Made by a program: the position numbers and the translations under genes. From Actinobacteria bacterium IMCC26207 (GTDB lineage Bacteria; Actinomycetota; Acidimicrobiia; Acidimicrobiales; Microtrichaceae), in assembly GCA_001025035.1 (NCBI GenBank), contig LCZK01000002.1, forward strand, positions 1-64,000: a stretch of DNA of 64,000 nt. Direction: 5' to 3'. The first letter of the stretch is position 1. The number at the start of each line of letters is the position of its first letter. Of the stretch, positions 6,739 to 14,874 are shown one piece after another. Below the pieces are notes generated by a model. It was not told the DNA's origin and made no database searches. It saw nothing but the letters and a program-made list of their open reading frames with translations.

Positions 6739-9063
6739 TTAGCTGACCAAGCTGATGCCACCGAACCAAACCCCACCGTTCCCTCTGTCCTCGATGAGCC
6801 CATGAGCTGCAAAGAGAGAGTGGGTCCTAAACCAAGGACTGAACGCACGGTCCTTGATAGGTGTTTCGCCTTCCTCAGCGCACCATGTGCGGTACGCAGG
6901 GTAGAGATCCTTTCGGAATACGACACCGTCGGGTTCGAACACCAGACAGTCCTCGGCGAATCGGGCCAGAATGTCACCTTCTGAGCGCCACTGCTTAGAA
7001 GCCTTGTCTACCTCGGGGCATAGAGGCAGACGATTTACGTACCAGTCGGCGCTTGCAGCAACGATTTTCGCCAGGGTGGCCTCCTTCTGCGCCTTGTCCG
7101 AAACCCTTGAGCGCAAACCACGGTCCTTGATGCGGTCGCCCTCTCCGCATTCCTCAGGTGCCTTGTACCTGTGCGGGAAGGGAACCAGACGGAGTCTCCC
7201 CCAGAGAGCATCATCACCAGAGTTAGCCACTGGCCGGAAGTTCGATGCAAGGAACAATTGATGAGTTGGCGTGTGCGTCGTGTACTCGCAATACAGGCGC
7301 CGAGAGACGATATCTGACCCGCCAGAAAGCATCTTCACCGTTTCGGCCTGTAACGGTGCGTTTTCTGGTGTTTCCTCGATAAGAGCGAGGCGCTTCTTGC
7401 GAAGCGCTGCGAATAGCGTCGGATGTTCGTTATGAGAGGACTTCATGATCAGATTCACCGGAACATGAGATGAATAGTCTCCCAATGCCTCAGAGACCGC
7501 TCTCAGCAGCGTTGTCTTGCCGTTGCTACCTCTACCATCAAAGACAATCGCCAAGCCCTCGGAGACGTGACCGGTCGCTGAATACCCGAACAACGACGTG
7601 ACGTACTTACGTACAGCGGGGTCGAGGACCTCGAACACCCGATCAACATCCTTGTGGGTCGCGCCCGGGATGTAGTTCACATGTGTTGACATCCGGTGAC
7701 GCGAATCGGGATCGTGTGGCAGGAGTTTTGAGGTGATCAGGTTGACGACACCGTTCGCACAACACAACAGATCTGGGTCTGTATCGAAATCCGCTGCCAG
7801 AGCAGTAATACCGTCCATTCGACTTGTCAGCGTAACGATCGCATCGATCCTCGCTTTCATGAGATACGCCCTGTACGGGTTGGCTTTTGAGTCAGCAGAG
7901 CGTTTCTTCTCCGCCCGGTCATGAAGACCCGTGACGTACAAGCGGGCTTCGTCAAAGACAGAGCCTTTCACATCGGCTTGCCAACAGCCGTCAACGAACC
8001 TCAACCAGCCGCCATCATCAGCGGCATACAGGTACCGCTGCTGAATAGCTAACAGGAAACCCACAGCCAGTCCGGCTTCAGAGATTGTCTCGGGAAAGAG
8101 GGCTTCAGATTTCGCCTTCTTAGACTTCTGACCCTTCTTAGCCGGCTTTCCCTGATTGACAATCTGACCAACCGCATAAGCAACAGCAGAATCAAACTCC
8201 CTGCCACGCTCCTCACCAGAGGTAGCGGCATCCCAAACCTCTCGAAGCTTCTCCACCGCATCTTGAGCAGGGAATGAACCCACCGCAGCCTGACGCATTG
8301 CTTCACACACAGCAGGAAGCAGTGAATCGTGACGAGACTGCCTCTCATCGACCTTCGCAAGGAACCCGCCCACTAGGACTTCCAGTGCATCAGGGTTACT
8401 TGAGACACCATTTGTTTCCAAGAATCTATTGAGTTGCTCGCTATCAGCAGGTTCGCACGAGGGTGAACCCTCGTATTCCTTGACGAGCTCGATCAACCAC
8501 GGGATCGGTAACCAAGGGATCTCACTTGGGAATGGGATAGCGCATTCATCCCACGAAACGCTGTTGCGCCACGTGACTGGACCCGCCGAAGCGTGAACAC
8601 TCGGTGGACAAACAATGTAACGATGATGATGCTGGCAGATTTCGATACCCTTATCAGCAACGCCTTTCAGCTTTGCTGTTTCAGGGATTCTAAACAAGTA
8701 CCTCCCGGAAGGACGCACCCGTGCGGTAGCCACCCAGGTCGAGGGCAGCGGACCTAAACGGCCAACGAACCCCTCCAACGATTCAGCCCCGAGCTTGACG
8801 CCGTAAGCATCAACATCAATTGCCACAAACCCTTTCGGGAGACGGATACCAACCTGAGCACGGCCAAACTGAGAGACATACTCACGAAGAGTCTCCTCGT
8901 CCATCATTTGTCCCTCGTTCCCATGAAAACCCTTAACTCGGGCCTTCTTGGCGTCAAGAGGGATTGGTGACCAACCCTTCTCAAACAACTCGGGTGCACC
9001 ATCTCGGTAGGGAAAGCCGGAGTTACCGGTGTTCTCGCTTGAGTTATTTGCAGTATTTGGCAT
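6739..9063 (-). CDS. Primase-helicase of phage/plasmid type (prim-pol plus D5/P4-like SF3 helicase)
   Basis: This 774-residue replication protein has an N-terminal bifunctional primase/polymerase-like domain (WSPIPLDAKKARVKGFHG, then GFVAIDVDAYG, with the acidic DVD pair expected at the active site). The C-terminal half is a D5/P4-type superfamily 3 helicase: Walker A GRGSNGKTT near residue 510, Walker B-like LALIEETPE, and the sensor region FLASNFRPVANSGDDALWGR. Such proteins open and prime origins of phages, plasmids and integrative elements. ATG 9063 is chosen because GGAGGAAA lies just upstream; the frame is open further up but without a ribosome binding site. It is transcribed after the excisionase gene, away from the integrase. 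Confidence 0.9.
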   Translation of the reverse strand: MPNTANNSSENTGNSGFPYRDGAPELFEKGWSPIPLDAKKARVKGFHGNEGQMMDEETLREYVSQFGRAQVGIRLPKGFVAIDVDAYGVKLGAESLEGFVGRLGPLPSTWVATARVRPSGRYLFRIPETAKLKGVADKGIEICQHHHRYIVCPPSVHASAGPVTWRNSVSWDECAIPFPSEIPWLPIPWLIELVKEYEGSPSCEPADSEQLNRFLETNGVSSNPDALEVLVGGFLAKVDERQSRHDSLLPAVCEAMRQAAVGSFPAQDAVEKLREVWDAATSGEERGREFDSAVAYAVGQIVNQGKPAKKGQKSKKAKSEALFPETISEAGLAVGFLLAIQQRYLYAADDGGWLRFVDGCWQADVKGSVFDEARLYVTGLHDRAEKKRSADSKANPYRAYLMKARIDAIVTLTSRMDGITALAADFDTDPDLLCCANGVVNLITSKLLPHDPDSRHRMSTHVNYIPGATHKDVDRVFEVLDPAVRKYVTSLFGYSATGHVSEGLAIVFDGRGSNGKTTLLRAVSEALGDYSSHVPVNLIMKSSHNEHPTLFAALRKKRLALIEETPENAPLQAETVKMLSGGSDIVSRRLYCEYTTHTPTHQLFLASNFRPVANSGDDALWGRLRLVPFPHRYKAPEECGEGDRIKDRGLRSRVSDKAQKEATLAKIVAASADWYVNRLPLCPEVDKASKQWRSEGDILARFAEDCLVFEPDGVVFRKDLYPAYRTWCAEEGETPIKDRAFSPWFRTHSLFAAHGLIEDRGNGGVWFGGISLVS

Positions 9064-9530
9064 TGCTATTTCCTCCAAAGGAAGTTGCTCCCCACATGTT
9101 GTGGGGACGGTTTTTGAATTGCTCACAGCCAGGCGGCTGGCAGACCAACACCGGTGCAGCACGCCATGCCCGTCACCGAAGTGACGCTCATGAGGTGGCC
9201 TGCAATGCGGAGAGAGAGCAAAGGTCTGGCTCATAAATCTCTCGGGCCAAGGAACCGCATCAGCCCGCCGGGCTTTACGGTTCACAACAAGGCCTCGTGC
9301 TCAATCACGAAGCAGATTTGCTTCGAGTGCTGAGCGTGATGAGGTAAGTCCTAGTAGAATTCGATCATTACCTGCCTTTCAACTAACGGGTATTTGGTTA
9401 AGGAACCGGTGCCCGTACCTGGGTGCCGGTTCCACTGTCTTTTGACGCCGGATATATTCCGGCGGCGTTGGGTGTTCGGTGGGCTATCTGCGGGAATTAG
9501 TGCTCCGCTGAGCGAATAGCGATCGAGGGG
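9064..9530. other. Structured intergenic region with three hairpins
   Basis: Three stem-loops lie between the excisionase and the primase genes: CGAAGCA/TGCTTCG at 9308-9325 (loop GATT), a 13-bp stem with two wobble pairs at 9402-9433 (GGAACCGGTGCCC/GGGTGCCGGTTCC), and CGCCGGA/TCCGGCG at 9446-9464 (loop TATAT). The middle one could end transcription of the excisionase gene. The cluster could also be the element's replication origin or an attachment or transfer site. No gene is seen. Confidence 0.5.
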
Positions 9531-9722
9531 TCAGTGTTTGTTCTCGGTGGAGATTTCGTTGATCCATCGTTCGACTTCTGAGCGCCGGTATCGAACAAAT
9601 CGGCCTATGGAGACCCCGTGTGGTCCATAGCCTTTGTATCGCCAGGCGTAGATGGTTCCTTTGGGGACTTGAAGAGTTGAGGCCAACTGTTCAACGGTGA
9701 GGTATTCGCTGTCTTTATTCAT
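9531..9722 (-). CDS. Excisionase-family helix-turn-helix protein
   Basis: This 63-residue protein is almost entirely one MerR-like/excisionase winged helix: YLTVEQLASTLQVPKGTIYA, then WRYKGYGPHGVSIGRFVRYR and VERWI. The length and the motif TIYxWRxxGxGP...GR.VRYR are typical of Xis proteins of actinobacterial integrative elements. It should bend DNA at the attachment site and direct excision, and may also regulate the divergent integrase operon. ATG 9722 has AAGGAGA at the right distance; an upstream in-frame ATG has none. Confidence 0.85.
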   Translation of the reverse strand: MNKDSEYLTVEQLASTLQVPKGTIYAWRYKGYGPHGVSIGRFVRYRRSEVERWINEISTENKH

Positions 9723-9767
9723 TAATTCTCCTTGCGGACCAAGATCGTTCACGGCTACCTTAAAGAC
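9723..9767. promoter_or_regulatory. Divergent control region between xis and the zinc-ribbon/int operon
   Basis: Only 45 bases separate the two divergent starts, so promoters overlap each other or the coding ends. An Xis- or regulator-binding site is expected here. I do not see a clear -10/-35 pair or a palindrome. Confidence 0.4.
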
Positions 9768-10781
9768 ATGAGTAAGAGTATGCAATCACAACATCGTATT
9801 ACTGCAAAGGATGTCCCGATAACTGTCTCGCCGTCTGTGTTGTTCGAGAGAATGCCGATCGAGCGGTTTGATCTAGTCCGCAGGGGGGAACGTTTCTGCA
9901 GTGTTGAGTCACTTGTAGAACCCGATTCGAACAATGGGTCAACCGGGCCTGAAAGCAGAACTGTCACGGATGGGGTCTCTGCTGGTCAGGCGACCGAACT
10001 GGCGAGTCGGTGGGAGCGTGACGAACTCCCCACAGATGTCCTCATCAGAGAATTACGCCACGCCCAACTTGATAGCCCGCAAGGGATTCAAGAGTTCATG
10101 GCTACCTATGGCGAGATCACTCTTCGAGACTTCCCCGTGTACCGCATCGTTGCGCACCGTAAGGACCAGCCGTTCGAACAAGAAAACGATGACGGGGTTC
10201 ATTGGGAACAACTCGCACTGTTTCTTCGCTCAGCGCGGGCCCTTGGCTATCACTGGGAACGCTTCACCAACGGCGAGGACCTTCAAGGTGCATGGACCGA
10301 GGAAGGGTTCGCTCAGATTGACGACGACGACTCGGCGTGGGTTGCGTTTGCGGAAGTTATGAGCGAAGGAATGTCACACCCGGCATTCTCACCGCACTAC
10401 ACAGTAGTGACAGACCCGAGCACCCTCCGGGACGAGGTACCCGAACAGCAAGTCCGCAACGGTCCCGGCTGGCCAGACGACCTCCCCGCGGACACGCCGA
10501 TTCTTCCGGATCTGTTCGCCGGGTTATGCCTGCAGATGCACCAAATCGTTGTCCAGGGTCGAATCGTTCAAGTCTGCGCAAACGAACCATGTCACAACCC
10601 CTTTGTTGAACAGCGTGACGGCAAAGGGGTCCGCACCAAAGGGCTGCTCTACTGCAGCCAGTCATGCGCGAATGCGCAGATGCAACGACAAAGCCGCCGC
10701 CGCAAACAGCAGCTCGAACTTGCCAACCTAAAGAAAACCGCCGGCACTGCTGGCACCTCAGATGAATCCGAGCCGACATGA
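9768..10781 (+). CDS. CGNR-like zinc-ribbon protein upstream of the integrase
   Basis: This 337-residue protein has no clear family over its first 260 residues. Its C-terminus has a four-cysteine zinc motif, VCANEPCHNPFVEQ ... LYCSQSCANAQMQRQSRRRK, like the CGNR/FCS-type zinc finger of actinobacterial regulators, where the cysteine pairs are followed by a basic helix that may bind nucleic acid. The stop overlaps the integrase start (ATGA at 10778-10781), so the two are translationally coupled. That coupling suggests a role in controlling integration or in element maintenance. ATG 9768 is the chosen start; ATG at 9780 is also possible. Confidence 0.7.
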   Translation: MSKSMQSQHRITAKDVPITVSPSVLFERMPIERFDLVRRGERFCSVESLVEPDSNNGSTGPESRTVTDGVSAGQATELASRWERDELPTDVLIRELRHAQLDSPQGIQEFMATYGEITLRDFPVYRIVAHRKDQPFEQENDDGVHWEQLALFLRSARALGYHWERFTNGEDLQGAWTEEGFAQIDDDDSAWVAFAEVMSEGMSHPAFSPHYTVVTDPSTLRDEVPEQQVRNGPGWPDDLPADTPILPDLFAGLCLQMHQIVVQGRIVQVCANEPCHNPFVEQRDGKGVRTKGLLYCSQSCANAQMQRQSRRRKQQLELANLKKTAGTAGTSDESEPT

Positions 10782-11872
10782 GTCACGTACAAAAACGCAG
10801 TGGCCGTGGATGGGTCGCCCGATATCGCACACCAGACGGCAAAGAACGCTCCAAATCGTTCAGACGCAAAATCGACGGGGACCGGTTCCTCGCCCAGATC
10901 GAAGTCGACAAATCTCGAGGCGATTGGGTCGACCCACGCCTCGGACGCATCACACTGGGAGAATGGACCGAAGAATACCTCTCCACCATCACCAACCTCC
11001 GACCATCGACACGGGTTCGAGACGAGTCCTACATCCGAAACCACGTCATCCCTAAGTTCGGGACAACACCATTGTCATCAATCGAACACATGGCGATTCG
11101 TTCCTGGGTGGCGGAACTCGCCGAGACCAAAGCACCAAGCACCGTTCATAAAGCACACCAACTCCTGTCAAAGATTCTCCGCACAGCAATGGACGCCGGG
11201 CTCCTCGCACGAAACCCCGCCGAACGAGTCCCGCTACCCAAAATTGAACGCATCGAAATGCAGTTCCTCACCCCGTCACAAATCTGGACCCTCGCAGACG
11301 CAATGGACAACCGCTACCGCGCACTCGTCCTCACCGCCGCCTACACCGGGCTCCGCATCGGTGAACTCGCCGCACTCCGAAACTCCAAACTCGACCTCAA
11401 CACACGCCAACTCACCGTCACAGAAACACTCGTCGAAGTCAGAGGCCAACTCATCTTCAACCCACCAAAAACCTCACGCGGAGTCCGCACCGTTCCCATC
11501 CCTCGCATCGTGGCCAAAGAACTCTCACAGCACCACAAACAATACGGATCAAACGAACCCGACTCGTTCGTGTTCGAAGCCCCCGAAGGCGGACCCGTCC
11601 GAGTCCCAAACTGGCGACACAGATTCTGGACCCCCGCAACAACCGCAGCCGGGTTCAACAAACTCCGCATTCACGACCTCCGCCACACCGCCGTAGCACT
11701 CTGGATCGCAGTCGACGCCAACCCAGTCGACATCGCACGACGAGCCGGCCACTCCTCAGTATCAGTAGTCCTCGACCGATACGGCCACCTCATGCCAGGA
11801 ACCCAAGACAAAGTCACCGACGCCCTCGACACACTCGCAAACGAATCAAACCACACCAGCCCACACCACTAA
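10778..11872 (+). CDS. Tyrosine recombinase (phage-type integrase)
   Basis: This 364-residue integrase has the full set of catalytic residues: R193 (TGLRIGEL), K231 (PPKTSRGVRT), H299 and R302 (HDLRHT), H325 (GHSS) and the nucleophile Y335 (LDRYGH). The N-terminus has the arm-binding type sequence RSGRGWVARYRTPDGKER, and residues about 60-145 form the SAM-like core-binding domain. It should catalyse site-specific integration and excision together with the excisionase. It is coupled to the zinc-ribbon gene upstream. The tRNA-Val gene at 17376-17452 is the nearest plausible target, but a duplicated attachment core was not found by eye. Confidence 0.93.
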   Translation: MSHVQKRSGRGWVARYRTPDGKERSKSFRRKIDGDRFLAQIEVDKSRGDWVDPRLGRITLGEWTEEYLSTITNLRPSTRVRDESYIRNHVIPKFGTTPLSSIEHMAIRSWVAELAETKAPSTVHKAHQLLSKILRTAMDAGLLARNPAERVPLPKIERIEMQFLTPSQIWTLADAMDNRYRALVLTAAYTGLRIGELAALRNSKLDLNTRQLTVTETLVEVRGQLIFNPPKTSRGVRTVPIPRIVAKELSQHHKQYGSNEPDSFVFEAPEGGPVRVPNWRHRFWTPATTAAGFNKLRIHDLRHTAVALWIAVDANPVDIARRAGHSSVSVVLDRYGHLMPGTQDKVTDALDTLANESNHTSPHH

Positions 11873-11910
11873 CCCATTCCCAACCCGACCCACAACAGAC
11901 TCGTCAGTGA

Positions 11911-11953
11911 TCCAATTTCTCGACAATGATGTCCAACGGGAAAGGACTACACC
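11911..11953 (+). promoter_or_regulatory. Conserved leader of pentapeptide gene 1
   Basis: The leader is a near copy of those before genes 2 and 3: TCTCG(A/G)CAATGATGTCCAA, then GGGAAAGGA, 5-6 bases and ATGGATCC. The purine run is a good ribosome binding site. Conservation upstream of it suggests a shared promoter or RNA element that was duplicated with the gene. Confidence 0.6.
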
Positions 11954-12799
11954 ATGGATCCAAACATTGACCTCAACGGCGGACAACTTCAGAATGCCAA
12001 CCTCGCCGGCGCTAACCTCGCAAACGCCAGCCTCAGCAACGCTGACCTCACCGGCGCCTACCTCATCAACGCTGACCTCACCGGCGCCAACCTCAGCAAC
12101 ACCAACCTAACGGGAGCCCACCTCTACGACGCCGACCTCACCAGGGCGGACCTCACCGGGGCTGACATCGAGGATGCCAACCTAAGCGGCGCCAGCCTCA
12201 TTAACGCCAACCTCGCTGAAGCAGACCTCACCGGCGCCAACCTGAGCAACACCAACTTCTCCGGCGCCAACCTCGCTGAAGCAGACCTCAGCGGCGCCAA
12301 CCTCACTGACGCATCTCTGACCGAGGTTGACCTCTCTTGGGTCGACCTCAGTAACACCGACCTCACCAACACCCAGTTCAGTGATGCCAACCTGAGCAAC
12401 GCCAACCTCAGCGGCGCTCACCTTGATAGAACAGTGTTAGCGGGAGCGTGTGTTGAGGGTGCGGCGTTTATCAACTGCAAGTGGGATGAGACAGTGATCG
12501 CTAACACTGATCTGCGCACACTTGGTGAGTGGAATCTGGGTGATCATGTGAATCCGTCGTCTGTCGGCGTAGACACCTTGTATCTGACAGCTGGTGACGC
12601 ACCGTTGTCGGAAATGCCAGAGCCGTATCGTGGTTTCTTTATCGCGTGCGGGGTGAAGCCCGAGCTATTCGAGGCGAAGCAACCAGGTGCGTTGGATATG
12701 TTGCGTCAGGTGACGGGTGAACTAGCTGGGAAACAGCAGAGCGGCATCCTTGGCTCCGGTGCGGCTGCCATGCCTCTCACCGCAGGTGACAAGGGTTAA
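11954..12799 (+). CDS. Pentapeptide-repeat protein 1 of the tandem array
   Basis: This 281-residue cytoplasmic-looking protein (no signal peptide) starts MDPNIDLNGGQLQNA, followed by roughly 30 A(N/D)L(S/T)(G/N) pentapeptides to about residue 165. It ends in a non-repeat module of about 115 residues: FINCKWDETVIANTDLRTL, then PSSVGVDTLYLTAG, MPEPYRGFFIACGV and ALDMLRQVTGELAGKQQSGI. The repeat part should form a quadrilateral beta-helix like MfpA and Qnr, but similarity by repeat alone says little about function. The C-terminal module is shared with three neighbours. The gene starts about 80 bases after the integrase stop. Confidence 0.88.
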   Translation: MDPNIDLNGGQLQNANLAGANLANASLSNADLTGAYLINADLTGANLSNTNLTGAHLYDADLTRADLTGADIEDANLSGASLINANLAEADLTGANLSNTNFSGANLAEADLSGANLTDASLTEVDLSWVDLSNTDLTNTQFSDANLSNANLSGAHLDRTVLAGACVEGAAFINCKWDETVIANTDLRTLGEWNLGDHVNPSSVGVDTLYLTAGDAPLSEMPEPYRGFFIACGVKPELFEAKQPGALDMLRQVTGELAGKQQSGILGSGAAAMPLTAGDKG

Positions 12800-12810
12800 C
12801 GGTCACCATT

Positions 12811-12851
12811 AGGTTCCTCGGCAATGATGTCCAATGGGAAAGGAATACAAC
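12811..12851 (+). promoter_or_regulatory. Conserved leader of pentapeptide gene 2
   Basis: AGGTTCCTCGGCAATGATGT, then CCAATGGGAAAGGAATACAAC, then ATGGATCC. Only three or four bases differ from the leaders of genes 1 and 3 over the last 35. The purine-rich GGGAAAGGA lies 7-8 bases before the ATG. Confidence 0.6.
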
Positions 12852-13742
12852 ATGGATCCAAACATTGACCTCAACGGCGGACAGCTGCAGAACGCCGACC
12901 TCCACTGGGCGAACCTCAGCGGTGCTGACCTCTCCGGCGCCAAGCTGACCGGCGCCATTCTCGACGGAGCTGACTTCTCTGGCGCCGACCTCGCCGGTGC
13001 AGACCTCAATCGTGCCTACCTCGCGGGCACCAACCTCGAGGGTGCGAACCTTTCCGGCGCCACGCTCTTCACAGCCGTTCTCTATGGCGCCAATCTGACC
13101 AACGCCAACTTGACGGGTGCCAACCTGAACGGCGCCAACCTCGAAGCAGCCAACCTAACCGCTGCCAATCTCGACGGAGCCAACATCACTCGCGCCAACC
13201 TTCTCGGAGCTAAACTCAAGGGCGCGTCCCTTGTTGGTGCTGACTTATCGAATGCCCGGCTTGCCGCCGCCATGCTATCGGGTGCAGATCTCACTAACGC
13301 CGATTTGTCCGGAGCAGTCTTTTTGGGAGCGGACCTCTCAGCAGCTGCTCTGACTGGCGTCACGCTGACACAGACGTTGTTTGCTTCAGTAGAAGTTGAG
13401 GGGGCGGTATTTGTTGACTGCAAGTGGGACCAGACTGTCATTAACGGCGTTGACCTTCGGAATTTTGGTGAGTGGAATGTGGGAGGACACATGAGCCCAT
13501 CCTCTGTAGGGGTCGACACCTTGTATCTGACGGCCGGAGATTTGCCGTTGTCGGAGATGCCTGAGCCGTACAGGGGTTTCTTTATTGCGTGTGGGGTGAA
13601 CCCGGAGCTATTTGAATTGAAACATCCAGGTGCGTTGGACACGTTGCGTCAGGTGACGGGTGAACTAGCCGGGAAGCAGCAAAGCGGGATCCTCGGTGCC
13701 AGCGGAGCAGCCGGATCTCTCCCTCCACCCTACGAGGGTTAG
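12852..13742 (+). CDS. Pentapeptide-repeat protein 2 of the tandem array
   Basis: This 296-residue paralogue of protein 1 has the same start, MDPNIDLNGGQLQNA, an array of about 33 pentapeptides (A(N/D)LxGA type) and the same C-terminal module (FVDCKWDQTVINGVDLRNF, SSVGVDTLYLTAGD, MPEPYRGFFIACGV, LRQVTGELAGKQQSGILGAS). An in-frame ATG lies 18 bases upstream, but the start at 12852 is chosen because all paralogues begin MDPNID and GGGAAAGGA is placed for it. The C-terminal modules of 1 and 2 are closer to each other than the repeat regions, which suggests selection on the module. Confidence 0.88.
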   Translation: MDPNIDLNGGQLQNADLHWANLSGADLSGAKLTGAILDGADFSGADLAGADLNRAYLAGTNLEGANLSGATLFTAVLYGANLTNANLTGANLNGANLEAANLTAANLDGANITRANLLGAKLKGASLVGADLSNARLAAAMLSGADLTNADLSGAVFLGADLSAAALTGVTLTQTLFASVEVEGAVFVDCKWDQTVINGVDLRNFGEWNVGGHMSPSSVGVDTLYLTAGDLPLSEMPEPYRGFFIACGVNPELFELKHPGALDTLRQVTGELAGKQQSGILGASGAAGSLPPPYEG

Positions 13743-13780
13743 CGGTCCTCATGAGGTTCTCCGTCAACTTCCTCATGAAT

Positions 13781-13822
13781 CCAATATCTCGGCAATGATG
13801 TCCAAGAGGAAAGGACTTCACC
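13781..13822 (+). promoter_or_regulatory. Conserved leader of pentapeptide gene 3
   Basis: CCAATATCTCGGCAATGATG, then TCCAAGAGGAAAGGACTTCACC, then ATGGATCC. It matches the leaders of genes 1 and 2. Gene 4 has only a weak trace of it. Confidence 0.6.
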
Positions 13823-14458
13823 ATGGATCCAAATATCGACCTGAACGGCGGACAGCTACAGAACGCCGACCTCGCGGGAGGACAGCTGCAGAACGTAGAC
13901 CTCACCGGAGCTAACCTAAATGGCGCCAACCTGACGGGCGCGGACCTCACCAGCGCCTTTCTGGTGAACGCAAACCTCTCCAATACCAACTTCACTGGCG
14001 CAAACCTCTCGGGCGCTCTCCTCCTCGGCGCCAACTTACTCGGCGCCAACTTCACCGCCGCCAACCTCACAGGCGCAAACCTCTCCGGCGCCAACCCCAT
14101 GAACGCTAACTTCACCGCAGCCAACGTCTCCGGCGCAGACCTCTCCGCCGCCTACATCCTCGGCGCCAACTTCACCAGCACAAACCTCACCGGCGCTCGC
14201 TTGGCTTTCACCGTCTTAGTAGAGACCTGTGTTCAGCATGCTGTGTTTGTTGATTGCAAGTGGAGTAACACGGTGATTGCAGATGTTGACTTTCGTACCC
14301 TCGCTCAATGGAATCTTGGGGAGCACTTGAGTCCGTCGCGTGTAGGGGTCGACACCTTGTACCGGACGGCCGGTGACACACCGTTGAGAGAGATGCCGGA
14401 GCCGTATCGGAGCTTCTTTATCGCTTGTGGCGTGAACCCCGAACTGTTCCACGTCTAG
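13823..14458 (+). CDS. Pentapeptide-repeat protein 3, C-terminally truncated by a stop codon
   Basis: This 211-residue paralogue starts MDPNIDLNGGQLQNA with a duplicated GGQLQN segment and about 19 pentapeptides, then the first part of the common module (FVDCKWSNTVIADVDFRTL, SRVGVDTLYRTAGDTPL, MPEPYRSFFIACGVNPELF). A TAG at 14456 ends it where the paralogues continue. Reading on in the same frame gives KPGGLETLRYMTSAL before TGA at 14504-14506, clearly equivalent to the paralogues' PGALDTLRQVTGEL. So this copy has lost the end of the module by a nonsense change and may be decaying, or works in a shorter form. Confidence 0.82.
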   Translation: MDPNIDLNGGQLQNADLAGGQLQNVDLTGANLNGANLTGADLTSAFLVNANLSNTNFTGANLSGALLLGANLLGANFTAANLTGANLSGANPMNANFTAANVSGADLSAAYILGANFTSTNLTGARLAFTVLVETCVQHAVFVDCKWSNTVIADVDFRTLAQWNLGEHLSPSRVGVDTLYRTAGDTPLREMPEPYRSFFIACGVNPELFHV

Positions 14459-14874
14459 AAGCCTGGAGGGCTTGAAACGTTGCGTTATATGACCAGTGCA
14501 CTCTGAGGAACCAGTTACACGGTCGGATCTTTTTCGAGGAACCGCACATAGTGAGATGAGTGCTGACCAATTGGGGAGGGGCGGGAATAGCCCTCGCAAA
14601 GCGACTGTCTAACTAAGCCCTTGCTCAGAGCGACATATATCCAGAAACATTCTGTCTAGAAGGCGCGCCAACGTTGAACTTAATCAACGCATACCGGGTG
14701 TAGCCCGACAAACACTCGCTAGCCCCATTCGGGGCCGACCTACAGATGCTCGGGAATCGATCCGAGGATACGGGGCTGAGCCCGTAGTCCAGCAGCCAGA
14801 TTGATCGGAGCTAGCCACTAGTTCGCTCAAATCTCACCCTTGCGATACTCTCCGATCAGGGAAGGGACATCGCT
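14459..14874. other. Remnant coding and intergenic gap between genes 3 and 4
   Basis: Bases 14459-14506 are the untranslated in-frame remnant of gene 3's module. From 14507 to 14874 I see no gene, RNA or repeat apart from GC-rich short complementary pieces around 14720-14790. Confidence 0.5.
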
